Position numbers and translations under genes: made by a program
DNA from: CBDFGQ01 sp965247295
Lineage (GTDB): Bacteria; Chloroflexota; Dehalococcoidia; Lucifugimonadales; JAGWBF01
Direction of reading: 5' to 3'
DNA length: 64,000 bases
Assembly: GCA_965247295.1 (NCBI GenBank)
Contig: CBDFGQ010000003.1
Coordinates: 62,001-126,000 of the forward strand
Shown: positions 9,279 through 19,431 of the stretch, in pieces
Layout: each line of letters begins with the position of its first letter
How positions within the stretch are numbered: position 1 is the first letter of the stretch
The notes under the pieces: model-generated
What the model saw: the letters and a program-made list of their open reading frames with translations, nothing else
What the model was told of the DNA's origin: nothing
Databases searched by the model: none

Positions 9279-10019
9279 TCAGGCCGGTGGCGAGGGTCTC
9301 GCGCTCCGTCCCCGCCAGCCAACGGCCTCCCTGATGAAGAAGAGGAGCCACCTCCAGTATTGCATTGGGCCAAGTTTGCTACGACCTCCTGCCCTGCCGG
9401 AAAAGATTATGGGCACCTCCACTATCTGGAGACCGTGTCTCTTGGCTATAAGCAGGCACTCCGGCTGGAACTCGAAGTCCCGTCCCTTGGCCTCGCTCAT
9501 CACAAGACGGGCGGCCCGCTCGCTGAACACTCTGAAGTTGGTGGTGGCGTCGCGGGTGGAGCCCAGAAGCCAGCGGCAGAGGAGATTGGCGGTCCTCCCC
9601 TGGAGTCTCCTCAACGGGCCGAGGTTGGCGGTGCCACCCCCCTTCACATAGCGGCTGGCCTGCACCAGGTCAGTGTCGCCCCCGTCCGCCACCCGGAGGA
9701 GCCGCGGCACGTCCTCGGGGTCATGGGACAGGTCGGCATCCATTGTCACAATACGGGTACAGCCCTCATCCAGCGCCGCCCTGATGCCACGACGGATGGC
9801 CGAGCCCAGTCCAAACTTTCCCGGCCTGATTATCAGGAAGATGTTCCCATAGTGTGCAGCTAACCGTTGGGCGATGCCGGAAGTGTCATCTGGACTGTTG
9901 TCATCCACCACGTATATGCGCGGACGCAGCGTCAACGGTAGCCCTTCCAGGCCCTCAATCAGCCGGGGGAGATTTGCGGCCTCATTATAGGTCGCCAGCA
10001 CTATACCCAGCTTGTCCAC
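9279..10019 (-). CDS. Glycosyltransferase family 2, dolichol/polyprenol-phosphate mannosyltransferase-like
   Basis: 246 residues with the DPM1/GT2 fold: GIVLATYNEAANLPRLIEGL at the N-terminus, IYVVDDNSPDDTSGI, GKFGLGSAIRRGI and the DXD motif in VTMDADLSHDPEDV. SRYVKGG follows, then DATTNFRVF where most relatives have D-x-T-S-G-F-R. It probably transfers a sugar from a nucleotide sugar to a polyprenyl phosphate at the inner face of the membrane. No C-terminal membrane segments are present. The start is GTG at 10019. It lies 97 nt downstream of the ROK kinase gene on the same strand, with a hairpin between them. Confidence 0.85.
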   Translation of the reverse strand: MDKLGIVLATYNEAANLPRLIEGLEGLPLTLRPRIYVVDDNSPDDTSGIAQRLAAHYGNIFLIIRPGKFGLGSAIRRGIRAALDEGCTRIVTMDADLSHDPEDVPRLLRVADGGDTDLVQASRYVKGGGTANLGPLRRLQGRTANLLCRWLLGSTRDATTNFRVFSERAARLVMSEAKGRDFEFQPECLLIAKRHGLQIVEVPIIFSGRAGGRSKLGPMQYWRWLLFFIREAVGWRGRSARPSPPA

Positions 10020-10043
10020 AACAATATTCTACATAAATAACCA

Positions 10044-10068
10044 GGGCCGTCGCACGTAACGGCGGCCC
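10044..10068 (-). terminator. Possible hairpin between the ROK kinase and GT2 genes
   Basis: GGGCCG (10044-10049) and CGGCCC (10063-10068) are perfect complements around a 13-nt loop. There is no clear T-run, so it could be a weak terminator or attenuator. Confidence 0.3.
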
Positions 10069-10116
10069 CAGTATTGACGAATCCAGAAGCCCCGAGCACC
10101 GATCGCCTAGGGGGGG

Positions 10117-11139
10117 TTAGGAGGCCTCCTCTATCCGCTGCCACACCAGGGCCGCTGCGCCCACCAGCGCGGCGTCGTCACCATGGGCGCTAACCACCAG
10201 CTTGAAGCCCATCTTCCGCACGTGGCTCATGGCGTTGGCGTCTATATACGCCCGTACGCCCGGCTCCAAGTGTTTCCAGCTAGTGGAGACCCCACCGCCG
10301 ATCACGATGACGTCCGGGTTGAATATGTGAAGGACGTTCACCAGGCCCGCTCCCAGAGCCCGGGCCGCCTCCGCCACGACTTCGAGGGCCATGGCGTCTC
10401 CCCAGGAGGCAGCCTCAAACACCACCTCCGACGTTACGTTGTCCAGTTGCCCCAAGGCCGCCTCTAGAACCAGGGAGCCACCATGGGTTGCCAGCCTCGT
10501 CCGAGCCACATCGGCGATGGCAGTGCCGGAGGCGTAGGCCTCTAGACACCCGACGCTCCCGCATTTGCACCTGCGGCCATTTACGTCTATGGACATGTGG
10601 CCCAGCTCCCCGGCCATGCCATTCGCTCCCCAAATTGGGCGCCCCTCCACCACAATGCCGCCGCCAATCCCGGTGCTGATGGTCATGTAGACCAGTGTGC
10701 GGGCGCCAACGCCTGCGCCGTACCGGTACTCTCCAAGGGCGGCCAGGGTAGCGTCGTTGCCGACCATTATGGGCAATTCAACCTGCGGCTCCCAGAGTGA
10801 CTTAAACGAGACCCCATCAAGCCCGGGAATGTTGGGCGGCATATACATAACGCCCGTATCCGGGTCCACGGGACCGGCCAGCCCCATCCCAATGCCGGCC
10901 AGCGTCCTGTCTTTGATCTGAGAGAGGCCCCGTTTAAAAGACGCCTCCATCCTGGCGATGACCGGCGGCCCCCCCTCGTGGGCATCGGTGGGAATCCTCT
11001 CCCTCCACAGGATTTCTCCTACCCGAGTGACTAGGGCCACCCGTATCCAGTTGCCCCCCAGGTCCATCGCCAGGGCGACGGCCTCCCGCTGGGCAGGGAA
11101 TCCCCCTTCGGGCCTATCAACGGGGTCGACGTCCCTCAT
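10117..11139 (-). CDS. ROK family sugar kinase (glucokinase-like)
   Basis: 340 residues. An N-terminal ATP-binding phosphate loop reads LAMDLGGNWIRVALV. GIGMGLAGPVDPDTG and NDATLAALGEYRYGAG surround the sugar site, and ISTGIGGGIVV is the second phosphate loop. The zinc-binding ROK motif is intact: GELGHMSIDVNGRRC followed by CKCGSVGCLEAYASG. There is no N-terminal helix-turn-helix, so it is the kinase rather than the repressor branch. It likely phosphorylates glucose or a related hexose in the cytosol. The exact sugar is not decidable here. Confidence 0.88.
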   Translation of the reverse strand: MRDVDPVDRPEGGFPAQREAVALAMDLGGNWIRVALVTRVGEILWRERIPTDAHEGGPPVIARMEASFKRGLSQIKDRTLAGIGMGLAGPVDPDTGVMYMPPNIPGLDGVSFKSLWEPQVELPIMVGNDATLAALGEYRYGAGVGARTLVYMTISTGIGGGIVVEGRPIWGANGMAGELGHMSIDVNGRRCKCGSVGCLEAYASGTAIADVARTRLATHGGSLVLEAALGQLDNVTSEVVFEAASWGDAMALEVVAEAARALGAGLVNVLHIFNPDVIVIGGGVSTSWKHLEPGVRAYIDANAMSHVRKMGFKLVVSAHGDDAALVGAAALVWQRIEEAS

Positions 11140-11201
11140 CTACATCCTCTTCGGCAGGGGCCGAATGGGCGAATTAACATTGTATAACAACCCCTTGAGT
11201 T

Positions 11202-11268
11202 GTCATTCTGAGCAAAGCTAAGAATCTCTAGCATTCTAGGCTAGATTCTTAGCTTTGCTCAGAATGAC
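11202..11268. repeat. Perfect 26-bp inverted repeat (GTCATTCTGAGC type)
   Basis: Arms 11202-11227 and 11243-11268 are exact reverse complements over 26 bp with a 15-nt centre. Each outer end begins GTCATTCTGAGC. It sits between the ROK gene start and the TlpA gene stop and could fold into a very strong hairpin in either transcript. The arm resembles intergenic repeats that recur many times in environmental genomes, so it may be a dispersed REP/MITE-like element as well as a terminator for the long upstream operon. Confidence 0.85.
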
Positions 11269-11293
11269 ATATCATTTCCACATTGGAACCGCA

Positions 11294-11896
11294 TTAGGGC
11301 GCCAGGAGCCCGTCAAGGATCGCCCTGAGAGACCCAGGTTCCATGGGCCCCACGAAGGACCGGACCACGTTCCCCGACTCGTCTATAAAGTACTTCTCGG
11401 GTATTCCCGCCACACCATAGTCGATGGCAACCCGGCCCTTGTCGTCAAGCACGTTGGGATAGGGCAGATCATATTCCCGGACATACCGCAAAACATCCTG
11501 GCCGTCGTCCCAGACGGCCACACCGACGAACTCCACGTTCCTACCCTGGTACTCCCGATACACCTGGGCCAGGACCGGGGCTTCCCGACGGCAGGGCGGG
11601 CACCACGAGGACCAGAAGTCCAGCATTACCACTTTCCCCCGCAGTCCCGACAGGCTTATGGTACCACCGTCCAGACCAGGCCGCGTGAACTCGGGAGCCG
11701 CCCGCCGCTCGACCGGTATCTCCCCAAACCCGCTGTTAATGCCAAATCCCCCTGGATTCCCGTCGGACCGGGCCACGGCCCAGCCCAGGAGGGCAAAGAG
11801 GGCGGCCACGGGGATCAAGGAGCCCAGAATTATCAGATTGCGCTTCCTGGCGGCATCCTTCCCATCGGCCTGCGATGTGGAGCTTATCTTGTCCAA
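11294..11896 (-). CDS. TlpA/CcmG-like membrane-anchored thioredoxin
   Basis: 200 residues: a short cytoplasmic tail, one membrane anchor (about residues 22-42, LIILGSLIPVAALFALLGWAV) and a periplasmic-side thioredoxin fold. The active site is FWSSWCPPCRREAP (about residues 115-128), and the cis-Pro region reads VAGIPEKYFID. CcmG/ResA proteins keep the haem-binding cysteines of apocytochrome c reduced. The start is TTG at 11896. It is the last gene of the block holding ccmF, ccmH and the multihaem ACIII genes, which supports a cytochrome c maturation role. Confidence 0.85.
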   Translation of the reverse strand: MDKISSTSQADGKDAARKRNLIILGSLIPVAALFALLGWAVARSDGNPGGFGINSGFGEIPVERRAAPEFTRPGLDGGTISLSGLRGKVVMLDFWSSWCPPCRREAPVLAQVYREYQGRNVEFVGVAVWDDGQDVLRYVREYDLPYPNVLDDKGRVAIDYGVAGIPEKYFIDESGNVVRSFVGPMEPGSLRAILDGLLAP

Positions 11897-11918
11897 GCCT
11901 TACCTCACCCTCTCATCA

Positions 11919-13211
11919 CTACTGCCCATCCGTTGCCATAGCCAGCCGTAGGAGCCGGGATTTCAACTCTTCCCTGCGTCCCTCGTAGTCCTCCTGTGTT
12001 ACCTGGCCCCGCTGGAATATCTCGTCCAACCGCGCTATGGACTCGAGGAGGACCCAGCGCTCCGAACCCGGGGTGCCTTCCAATTCACCAGTCGCTCCTG
12101 GACCGAGACTCGCAGGGTAAGGCGCGCCCGCGGACACGACGGCGGCCTCTGGTCCAGTACGGTGGCCCACGCCCGCGCGGGCCAAAATCAACGCATATAA
12201 GAGGAGGCCCGCCAGCACCAGCCCGACGGCCGCCGGGATGCCTATAGTTAGGTACTCCCCATCCGCGAGCGAGTCTCCCATCCGGCGCAAAAGGGACGGC
12301 TGAGGGAGTCCATCAATCTCCAACAACAGTCTGGTGCCTTCACTGAGCGGGCCCGAACCCCAGACCGAGTAAGTCGTACTCTCCGCACTCGCGGAAGGCT
12401 GGACGGAAAGGTTACCCGGAACCCGGACCTCACCCAGCCCTTCCTTCACCAGAAGGCGGAACGCCTTGGAGCCCATGGGAAGGGAGTGGTCAAATTTCGC
12501 CTGGCTCCCCCCATAGGGGAGGCGATAAGAGTAGGTTACCCGGTGAGGGCCCGGAGATACCGGAGCGGTAAGGGCAAAACCGACGCCAACAGAGATAATC
12601 CTACCCCCAGGCAGGTCGGAGGATACCTCAAGGTCCGTGGCCCCTTCAGGATGGGAAAAGCGCAGGAAGTTCATGCTCCCTGGGCTGTCCAGGTCGGGCA
12701 CGAAGGTGCGGACCCCGAGGTTCACCAGGCTAACCGCCTCAAAGGCCAACAGGCCCCGCCTGTCGCGGTCGACGTCGCGAAGGAGCAGAACATCGGCTTC
12801 GATCTCGATGGCGTCGAGGCGGGAGGTAGTCTCGTAAACGATCAGCTCCAACGGGGCCGCCAGGCCTCCCCTATCCAGAGTAGCGGTATACGAAACCCCA
12901 CCATAGGTGGCACTCACCACGTGTGTGGCGTTGTCATTCGATTCCACACCGGTGAACTGGAACCTGCCCTCTTTATCCGTTGCGGTCGCCGCCGTAGCCA
13001 CCTCTCCACCCTCGCCGAAGCCGTGGAGGACTACCTCGAGACCGGGAGAGGTTGCCGCCCCGGGCGTGCCGTTGATAACTCGCCCAGAGATGGTGTCACC
13101 ATGGCGCTCGCCGAGGAGGGGTGCGGGCGATCCCCAGAGCACGGCCAGGGCCAGGCCGCCCAGTCCCAGGACCAGCCATCGGAGATGCACTTTCCCTGGC
13201 CGATCAGCCAC
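11919..13211 (-). CDS. Exported protein with carboxypeptidase-regulatory-like domain and SHOCT-like tail
   Basis: 430 residues, not recognised as a named family. There is an N-terminal hydrophobic signal/anchor (about residues 9-30). A beta-rich segment starting GDTISGRVINGTPGAA resembles carboxypeptidase-regulatory or bacterial Ig-like domains. A second membrane segment near residues 333-352 (IGIPAAVGLVLAGLLLYALIL) is followed by a cytoplasmic tail. The last 40 residues, LLESIARLDEIFQRGQVTQEDYEGRREELKSR, resemble a SHOCT oligomerisation helix. It overlaps the zinc-ribbon gene upstream by 8 nt and is followed by the thioredoxin gene. This suggests an accessory role in cytochrome c maturation or ACIII assembly, but that is only inference. 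Confidence 0.6.
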   Translation of the reverse strand: MADRPGKVHLRWLVLGLGGLALAVLWGSPAPLLGERHGDTISGRVINGTPGAATSPGLEVVLHGFGEGGEVATAATATDKEGRFQFTGVESNDNATHVVSATYGGVSYTATLDRGGLAAPLELIVYETTSRLDAIEIEADVLLLRDVDRDRRGLLAFEAVSLVNLGVRTFVPDLDSPGSMNFLRFSHPEGATDLEVSSDLPGGRIISVGVGFALTAPVSPGPHRVTYSYRLPYGGSQAKFDHSLPMGSKAFRLLVKEGLGEVRVPGNLSVQPSASAESTTYSVWGSGPLSEGTRLLLEIDGLPQPSLLRRMGDSLADGEYLTIGIPAAVGLVLAGLLLYALILARAGVGHRTGPEAAVVSAGAPYPASLGPGATGELEGTPGSERWVLLESIARLDEIFQRGQVTQEDYEGRREELKSRLLRLAMATDGQ

Positions 13212-13707
13212 CGGACCCCTCCCCGTCGTCCACTACTGTCCGGGGCGGGGACTCGGCGGTCAGCTCCGCACCGCAAGCGCCGCAGAGGCCGCCCTCCTCG
13301 GAGGCTGGCTCCCCGCAGCGAGGACACACCGGTGGCCCTAGCTGGTGCGTCAGGTGGGCCCTATGGGAGAGGACATCCTCCTCCAGGGACCGGCCAAGCT
13401 CCCCTTCCCGGCGTTCCTGGTCTCGCAAATGTGATGCCAGCTGCAGACGGTAACTTCGGAGCCGCTCCACGTACTCCGTCTCCTCGACACTGCCCAGCTC
13501 GTACTCCAGCTGGAGGGTATTGATCGCCTCATAGGTCGCCTCGCGGCTCCAGGAAGACCTGGGGGCGCCCGCATTGGGCCACGACAGCCCCTCCACGTTT
13601 GGCCGCAGGCCCCTCGTGCGCCGCGCCCGCGTCCACCACTTCAGGAAAGGGTAGAGTACCACTCCGATGGCAAGACCGGCCAGCAGTGCCCCTATCAATC
13701 CAGACAC
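13204..13707 (-). CDS. Membrane-anchored zinc-ribbon protein
   Basis: 167 residues. An N-terminal membrane segment (LIGALLAGLAIGVVLYPFLKWW) is followed by a charged, probably coiled-coil stretch (about 50-115). A C-terminal zinc ribbon has two CxxC knuckles, CPRCGEP and CGACGAE. Similar small zinc-ribbon proteins occur next to ccm genes in other bacteria, but I cannot assign a function. It lies 121 nt after ccmF and overlaps the next gene by 8 nt (stop within its start region), so it belongs to the same operon. Confidence 0.7.
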   Translation of the reverse strand: MSGLIGALLAGLAIGVVLYPFLKWWTRARRTRGLRPNVEGLSWPNAGAPRSSWSREATYEAINTLQLEYELGSVEETEYVERLRSYRLQLASHLRDQERREGELGRSLEEDVLSHRAHLTHQLGPPVCPRCGEPASEEGGLCGACGAELTAESPPRTVVDDGEGSGG

Positions 13708-13828
13708 GGTTCAGGCACTTCCCTCAGCCCCAGCACGTGGCCGGGTCAATCCCGCCACGCGAGGCACGCAGATAGCTAATACCGCAGGATCGGACCAGGA
13801 CATCCGGGAAGACTATTAGCATCCTACC

Positions 13829-15844
<2,016 letters not shown>

Positions 15845-15847
15845 AGC

Positions 15848-16372
15848 CTACTCACGTACGTCCTGCCGCTGGGACCCCTCCTGGGAGATCCCCAGCTCCC
15901 GGTCCACCAGCGAGAGGTAGGGCTCCAGCTCCGGATCAGCCACCTCCTCACTCCCCACGTCGCCCCCACGCCTCATGGACCGGATGACGACCAAAAGGAG
16001 AAGGAAGGCCCCAACGACGCCGACGGGGGGCACCAGCCACGCGACCAGGTTAAAACCGCTCTTCGGGGGCGCCGCCAGCACGCCCTCCCCATACCGGTCG
16101 ACGAAGAAATCAAGCATGCGTTCCCTGCTCCACCCCTCGGCCAGCTTCTCCCTTACCACGTCACGCATCTGGTGGGCCAGCTGCACCTGGGCCTGGTCGA
16201 TGGTCTCGCCAGGGCAGACGGGACATATCAGACTCTTATCGATGGACTGGGCCCGCTCCTCCAGGGAGGGCTGCCTGCCGCCGCCGCAGGCGGCAGTGGC
16301 AAGGGCCAGCGTAATCAGTACCAGCAGCCAGGTACCTCTCCCAATCGTAGAATACACTCGAAAGCAGGCCAT
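15848..16372 (-). CDS. ccmH: Cytochrome c maturation protein CcmH
   Basis: 174 residues: signal peptide ending near a lipobox-like LATAACGGG, then the redox motif LICPVCPGETIDQAQVQLAHQMR, a variant of the family LRCxxCQ motif. VREKLAEGWSRERMLDFFVDRYGEGVL follows, then a C-terminal membrane helix. CcmH reduces or holds apocytochrome c for CcmF. It is separated from actE by 95 nt and precedes ccmF by 3 nt. The long TPR domain of some CcmH/CcmI fusions is absent. Confidence 0.92.
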   Translation of the reverse strand: MACFRVYSTIGRGTWLLVLITLALATAACGGGRQPSLEERAQSIDKSLICPVCPGETIDQAQVQLAHQMRDVVREKLAEGWSRERMLDFFVDRYGEGVLAAPPKSGFNLVAWLVPPVGVVGAFLLLLVVIRSMRRGGDVGSEEVADPELEPYLSLVDRELGISQEGSQRQDVRE

Positions 16373-16467
16373 CCGTTCGCTCCGCCCAGGCTAAGTATAA
16401 CGCCACATTCACCACACCGTCGCCCTTGGCATCGCCGGGCGGCACTACGGCAGCTACGGTCCTTCCA

Positions 16468-17412
16468 CTACTTCAGCGTCTCGATGTAATCGATGATCGC
16501 CTGAATACCTTCCTCCGATATTAGGTCGCCGAAATTATCCGGCATGAGACCCGCCGGGAACCCGTCCACGACCTTCGCGTCGGGGTCCACGATGGACGCA
16601 TGCAGATACTCGTCGTCTACAGTGACCTTGCTGCCGTCCTCCAGTGTCTCCTGTTTCCCATAGAGCCCCTTCCAGGTGGGGCCGGTAGCGGCGCTTCCGT
16701 CCAGGGAGTGGCAGACCGTGCAGCCGTGAGATTGAGTCAAGCACTTGCCCAGCTCGGAGCCGGTTAGCTCCGGACACGCGGGCAAAGGCGGTGGTAGTGT
16801 GCGGATATAGTTTACCAACACCCACCGCTCTTCGGGGGCCATGAGCATTCGGAATTGGGGCATCACCCAACCCTCGATCCCCGGGAAGACCAGACTGCGG
16901 TCGGAAATGATCCCGAATATCTTTCCGTCTTCCATCCCCCCAAGCCCGGTAAGGTTGGGGTCCAGCTTCACCTGGTAGCCATAGTCCTCCCGCATGATAT
17001 TCAAAACCTCGCCGTCTCCCGCAGCCCGAGGGCCATGGCAAATGACGCAGTTAACGGTGAAAAGCGCCTTCCCCTGTTCAACTCCTTCACGCACTCCGTC
17101 ACGGAAAAACGGATTGGGCATCTGGCTGATCTGGTCGCTGCTCAGGGACTCCAGGGGTACCTCTTTTCCGGTAATCGGCACGGCATGTGCAGGGGGCGAC
17201 AGCCGGGGCGGCTCCTGGGACCGATAGGACTGCTGATAGTGCATCTCGTAGAAAAAGTCCAAGGGATAGGTCCCGTTGGCACAGCCCACCACCGCACCCA
17301 ATACCACCAAAAGGGCCAGTACCCCCCACCGGCGATAGCTGGGCAGCCAGCCTTTGCCTCGCCAAGAAGGCAGGCGCAGGTGCGTCAGTGCATGGCTCAC
17401 CCAGGTGTTCAA
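16468..17412 (-). CDS. actE: Alternative complex III cytochrome c subunit ActE
   Basis: 314 residues. An N-terminal membrane anchor or signal with a possible lipobox (VLGAVVGCANG, about residues 34-46) is followed by two CxxCH haem motifs, CVICHGPRAAGDG and CTVCHSLDGSAATG. The first belongs to the usual ActE cytochrome domain and the second to a further c-type domain. It therefore looks like a di-haem protein, whereas textbook ActE is mono-haem. It overlaps actD by 4 nt. It probably passes electrons from the ActA haems to a soluble carrier or oxidase. Confidence 0.88.
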   Translation of the reverse strand: MNTWVSHALTHLRLPSWRGKGWLPSYRRWGVLALLVVLGAVVGCANGTYPLDFFYEMHYQQSYRSQEPPRLSPPAHAVPITGKEVPLESLSSDQISQMPNPFFRDGVREGVEQGKALFTVNCVICHGPRAAGDGEVLNIMREDYGYQVKLDPNLTGLGGMEDGKIFGIISDRSLVFPGIEGWVMPQFRMLMAPEERWVLVNYIRTLPPPLPACPELTGSELGKCLTQSHGCTVCHSLDGSAATGPTWKGLYGKQETLEDGSKVTVDDEYLHASIVDPDAKVVDGFPAGLMPDNFGDLISEEGIQAIIDYIETLK

Positions 17413-17924
17413 GGGCTGTTCCCTCGCTTGACGTCGACGGCCCCCGCCTGGGTAAGGGCCTGCTCCACGCTACCTACCTGCTCCTCCTCACAGGTGACCA
17501 GCACCCCGATATACCCCTCGGTGATGCGGTCATCGTACAGCCCCAGCCGGGGTCGGGGCAGGCGGGACTCAAATATGATACCGAGCACGGTAAATAGGAT
17601 GGCGCCCAGCATGGTGCCTTCGTATGTGACGATAGCCATGGGGGGGAGGGAAAGGATGGGCTTGCCTCCGGTGACAAGGGGATAGGCCATCTGCGTCATG
17701 GATGTGAGGACGATGCCTGCCGTAAGCCCGCAAAGCGCCCCTATAAAGGGGAATACGTACAGGTGATGGGAGCTGTGCCGCTCCCCAAAGGCCCCCTCAG
17801 GGTAAGGAGCGCCGGTGAGAAAATCGTACTCCTCGTTCGTCAGGCCCACATCCTTAAGGCGGTCGCCTGCCTCCGCTGCGTAGTTGGCATCCGCATAAAG
17901 GCCTAGCACTGCCTGCTTTGCCAT
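17409..17924 (-). CDS. actD: Alternative complex III subunit ActD (DUF3341)
   Basis: 171 residues from the ATG at 17924 (MAKQAVLGLYADANYAAEAGDRL), preceded by a GGAGGG site; a longer frame to 17954 is less likely. Two central membrane segments (about 60-85 and 100-120) lie between an N-terminal ferredoxin-like region and a C-terminal soluble tail. This is the DUF3341 layout of ActD, which sits beside the two NrfD-type subunits in ACIII. The last 4 nt overlap the actE start. Confidence 0.9.
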   Translation of the reverse strand: MAKQAVLGLYADANYAAEAGDRLKDVGLTNEEYDFLTGAPYPEGAFGERHSSHHLYVFPFIGALCGLTAGIVLTSMTQMAYPLVTGGKPILSLPPMAIVTYEGTMLGAILFTVLGIIFESRLPRPRLGLYDDRITEGYIGVLVTCEEEQVGSVEQALTQAGAVDVKRGNSP

Positions 17925-18018
17925 CGTCCAGTCCCTCCCTTTTGCCGTGACCATCGGGCACGGTTCTCTGACAGAGCTGTTTTTATAGGAGACCGTTGCG
18001 TCTCCGAATCGGAAGTAG

Positions 18019-19413
18019 CTACTCTTCCCTTATCACCGCCGGCACCCGTCTTCGACCTATCTGAATATGGGTCTTGAGTACCTCGTACTCCTTGATGTCG
18101 TACAGAGGGATCAGCGGGAACACCTTGGCGAACAGCAACAGTAACATGGAGACCATGGCGAAGGTGCCGATGATAATGACGATCTCCACGGGGCTTGGGG
18201 CATACGTGTACCACACCTGGCTGAAGGTCTGTTTTTGCGCCAGCCCCGGCACGATTATCAAAAACCTCTCCAGCCACATACCGATGTTCACGAAAACGCA
18301 CGTGCTTAGCATTAGGATTGGGTTTCGACGAACACCCCTGAACAGCCACATGGAAACGGGGATGAAGTATGTCGTACCTATGAAGGTATAGAACCACCAC
18401 TTCCAGGGTGCCTGGTCGGTGAGAAAATGCTTGACACCGATCTCGTCGGCCTCAAGGCTGTAGAGGCCGAACAAGAACTCCATCGCGAAAAAGAAGAACC
18501 ATCCCGTCGCAACCACAATGAGAAGGCGCCCAAGGGAGTCGAAGTGCTCCGGCCGAATGTAGTCGTGCCAGCCGAACCCCGATCTAAGCAGGATAAGCAC
18601 GATAACCACCGCTGCCACACCCGAATGTACCGCTCCAATAACGAAATAGGGTGGGAATATGGTGGAATGCCAGCTCTTCACCGCCATGGCCATGCTAAAG
18701 TCGAAGGAGACTATGCTGTGGACCGATACGAACACGGGCAAGATAAGGGCCGACAGCAGGACTCCCGCAATGAGTTGCAGCTTCCATTGCCTGGGGGTCC
18801 CTCTCCAGCCCAGGGCCAGCACGGAGTATATCTGGCGCCTAATTCCCGAGGAGCGGTCCCTGACCACCGCCAGGTCGGGCAGAAGGGCTACAAGGACGAA
18901 CATAATGCTACAGATCAGGTAAGTGTTTACCGCACTGGGGTCCCAGACAAGGGCCGAACGAATGCTGGGATATATTCCCCGGGCCCAGTCATACGGGAAG
19001 GGTGTCATCGGTACGGAGATCCAGTAGAACAGTCTCCAGGGCCGGCCCGCGTGTATCAGGGGCATGAGCATGGCCGTCATCAGCGAGAAGACCGTGAGGA
19101 CCTCGGCGGCCCGGGTAGCCGGCCGCCGCCACTCGGCCTTGCACAGCCGTAGGATGGCCGAGAGCATCACCCCCGCGTGGCTGATACCTATCCAGAACAC
19201 GAAGTTGGTGATGAAGAACCCCCACATCACCGGCCGGTTTAGCCCCGTTACTCCGAGCCCCTGGTTAAACATGTACCCCGCGGCGGACATGGCGCCCAAT
19301 ACGATCATAGCCAGGAAGCCAACCAGCCCCCAGTAAGCCAGAGGATTCTCGAAGAGCGTCCTCAGCAGGGCGCGGTTGATCTCTCTGTCGTTTAGGTCTC
19401 TACCTTCCTGCAC
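18019..19413 (-). CDS. actF: Alternative complex III NrfD-like membrane subunit ActF
   Basis: 464 residues with about ten membrane segments. Motifs of the NrfD/PsrC family in ACIII are present: HAGVMLSAILRLCKAEWRRP, ISVPMTPFPYDWARGIYPSIRSALVWD and GMWLERFLIIVPGL. It binds or helps oxidise menaquinol. It follows actC by 18 nt, giving the order C-F-D-E. The start GTG at 19413 has no strong ribosome site, so it may be coupled to actC. Confidence 0.92.
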   Translation of the reverse strand: MQEGRDLNDREINRALLRTLFENPLAYWGLVGFLAMIVLGAMSAAGYMFNQGLGVTGLNRPVMWGFFITNFVFWIGISHAGVMLSAILRLCKAEWRRPATRAAEVLTVFSLMTAMLMPLIHAGRPWRLFYWISVPMTPFPYDWARGIYPSIRSALVWDPSAVNTYLICSIMFVLVALLPDLAVVRDRSSGIRRQIYSVLALGWRGTPRQWKLQLIAGVLLSALILPVFVSVHSIVSFDFSMAMAVKSWHSTIFPPYFVIGAVHSGVAAVVIVLILLRSGFGWHDYIRPEHFDSLGRLLIVVATGWFFFFAMEFLFGLYSLEADEIGVKHFLTDQAPWKWWFYTFIGTTYFIPVSMWLFRGVRRNPILMLSTCVFVNIGMWLERFLIIVPGLAQKQTFSQVWYTYAPSPVEIVIIIGTFAMVSMLLLLFAKVFPLIPLYDIKEYEVLKTHIQIGRRRVPAVIREE

Positions 19414-19431
19414 AATCCCCCCCGGCGCCGA

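Noticed and set aside
12486..13523. A 345-residue plus-strand frame across the envelope protein genes
   Set aside because: It is antisense to two overlapping minus-strand genes with signal peptide and zinc ribbon, and its own sequence is low-complexity Arg/Pro-rich.
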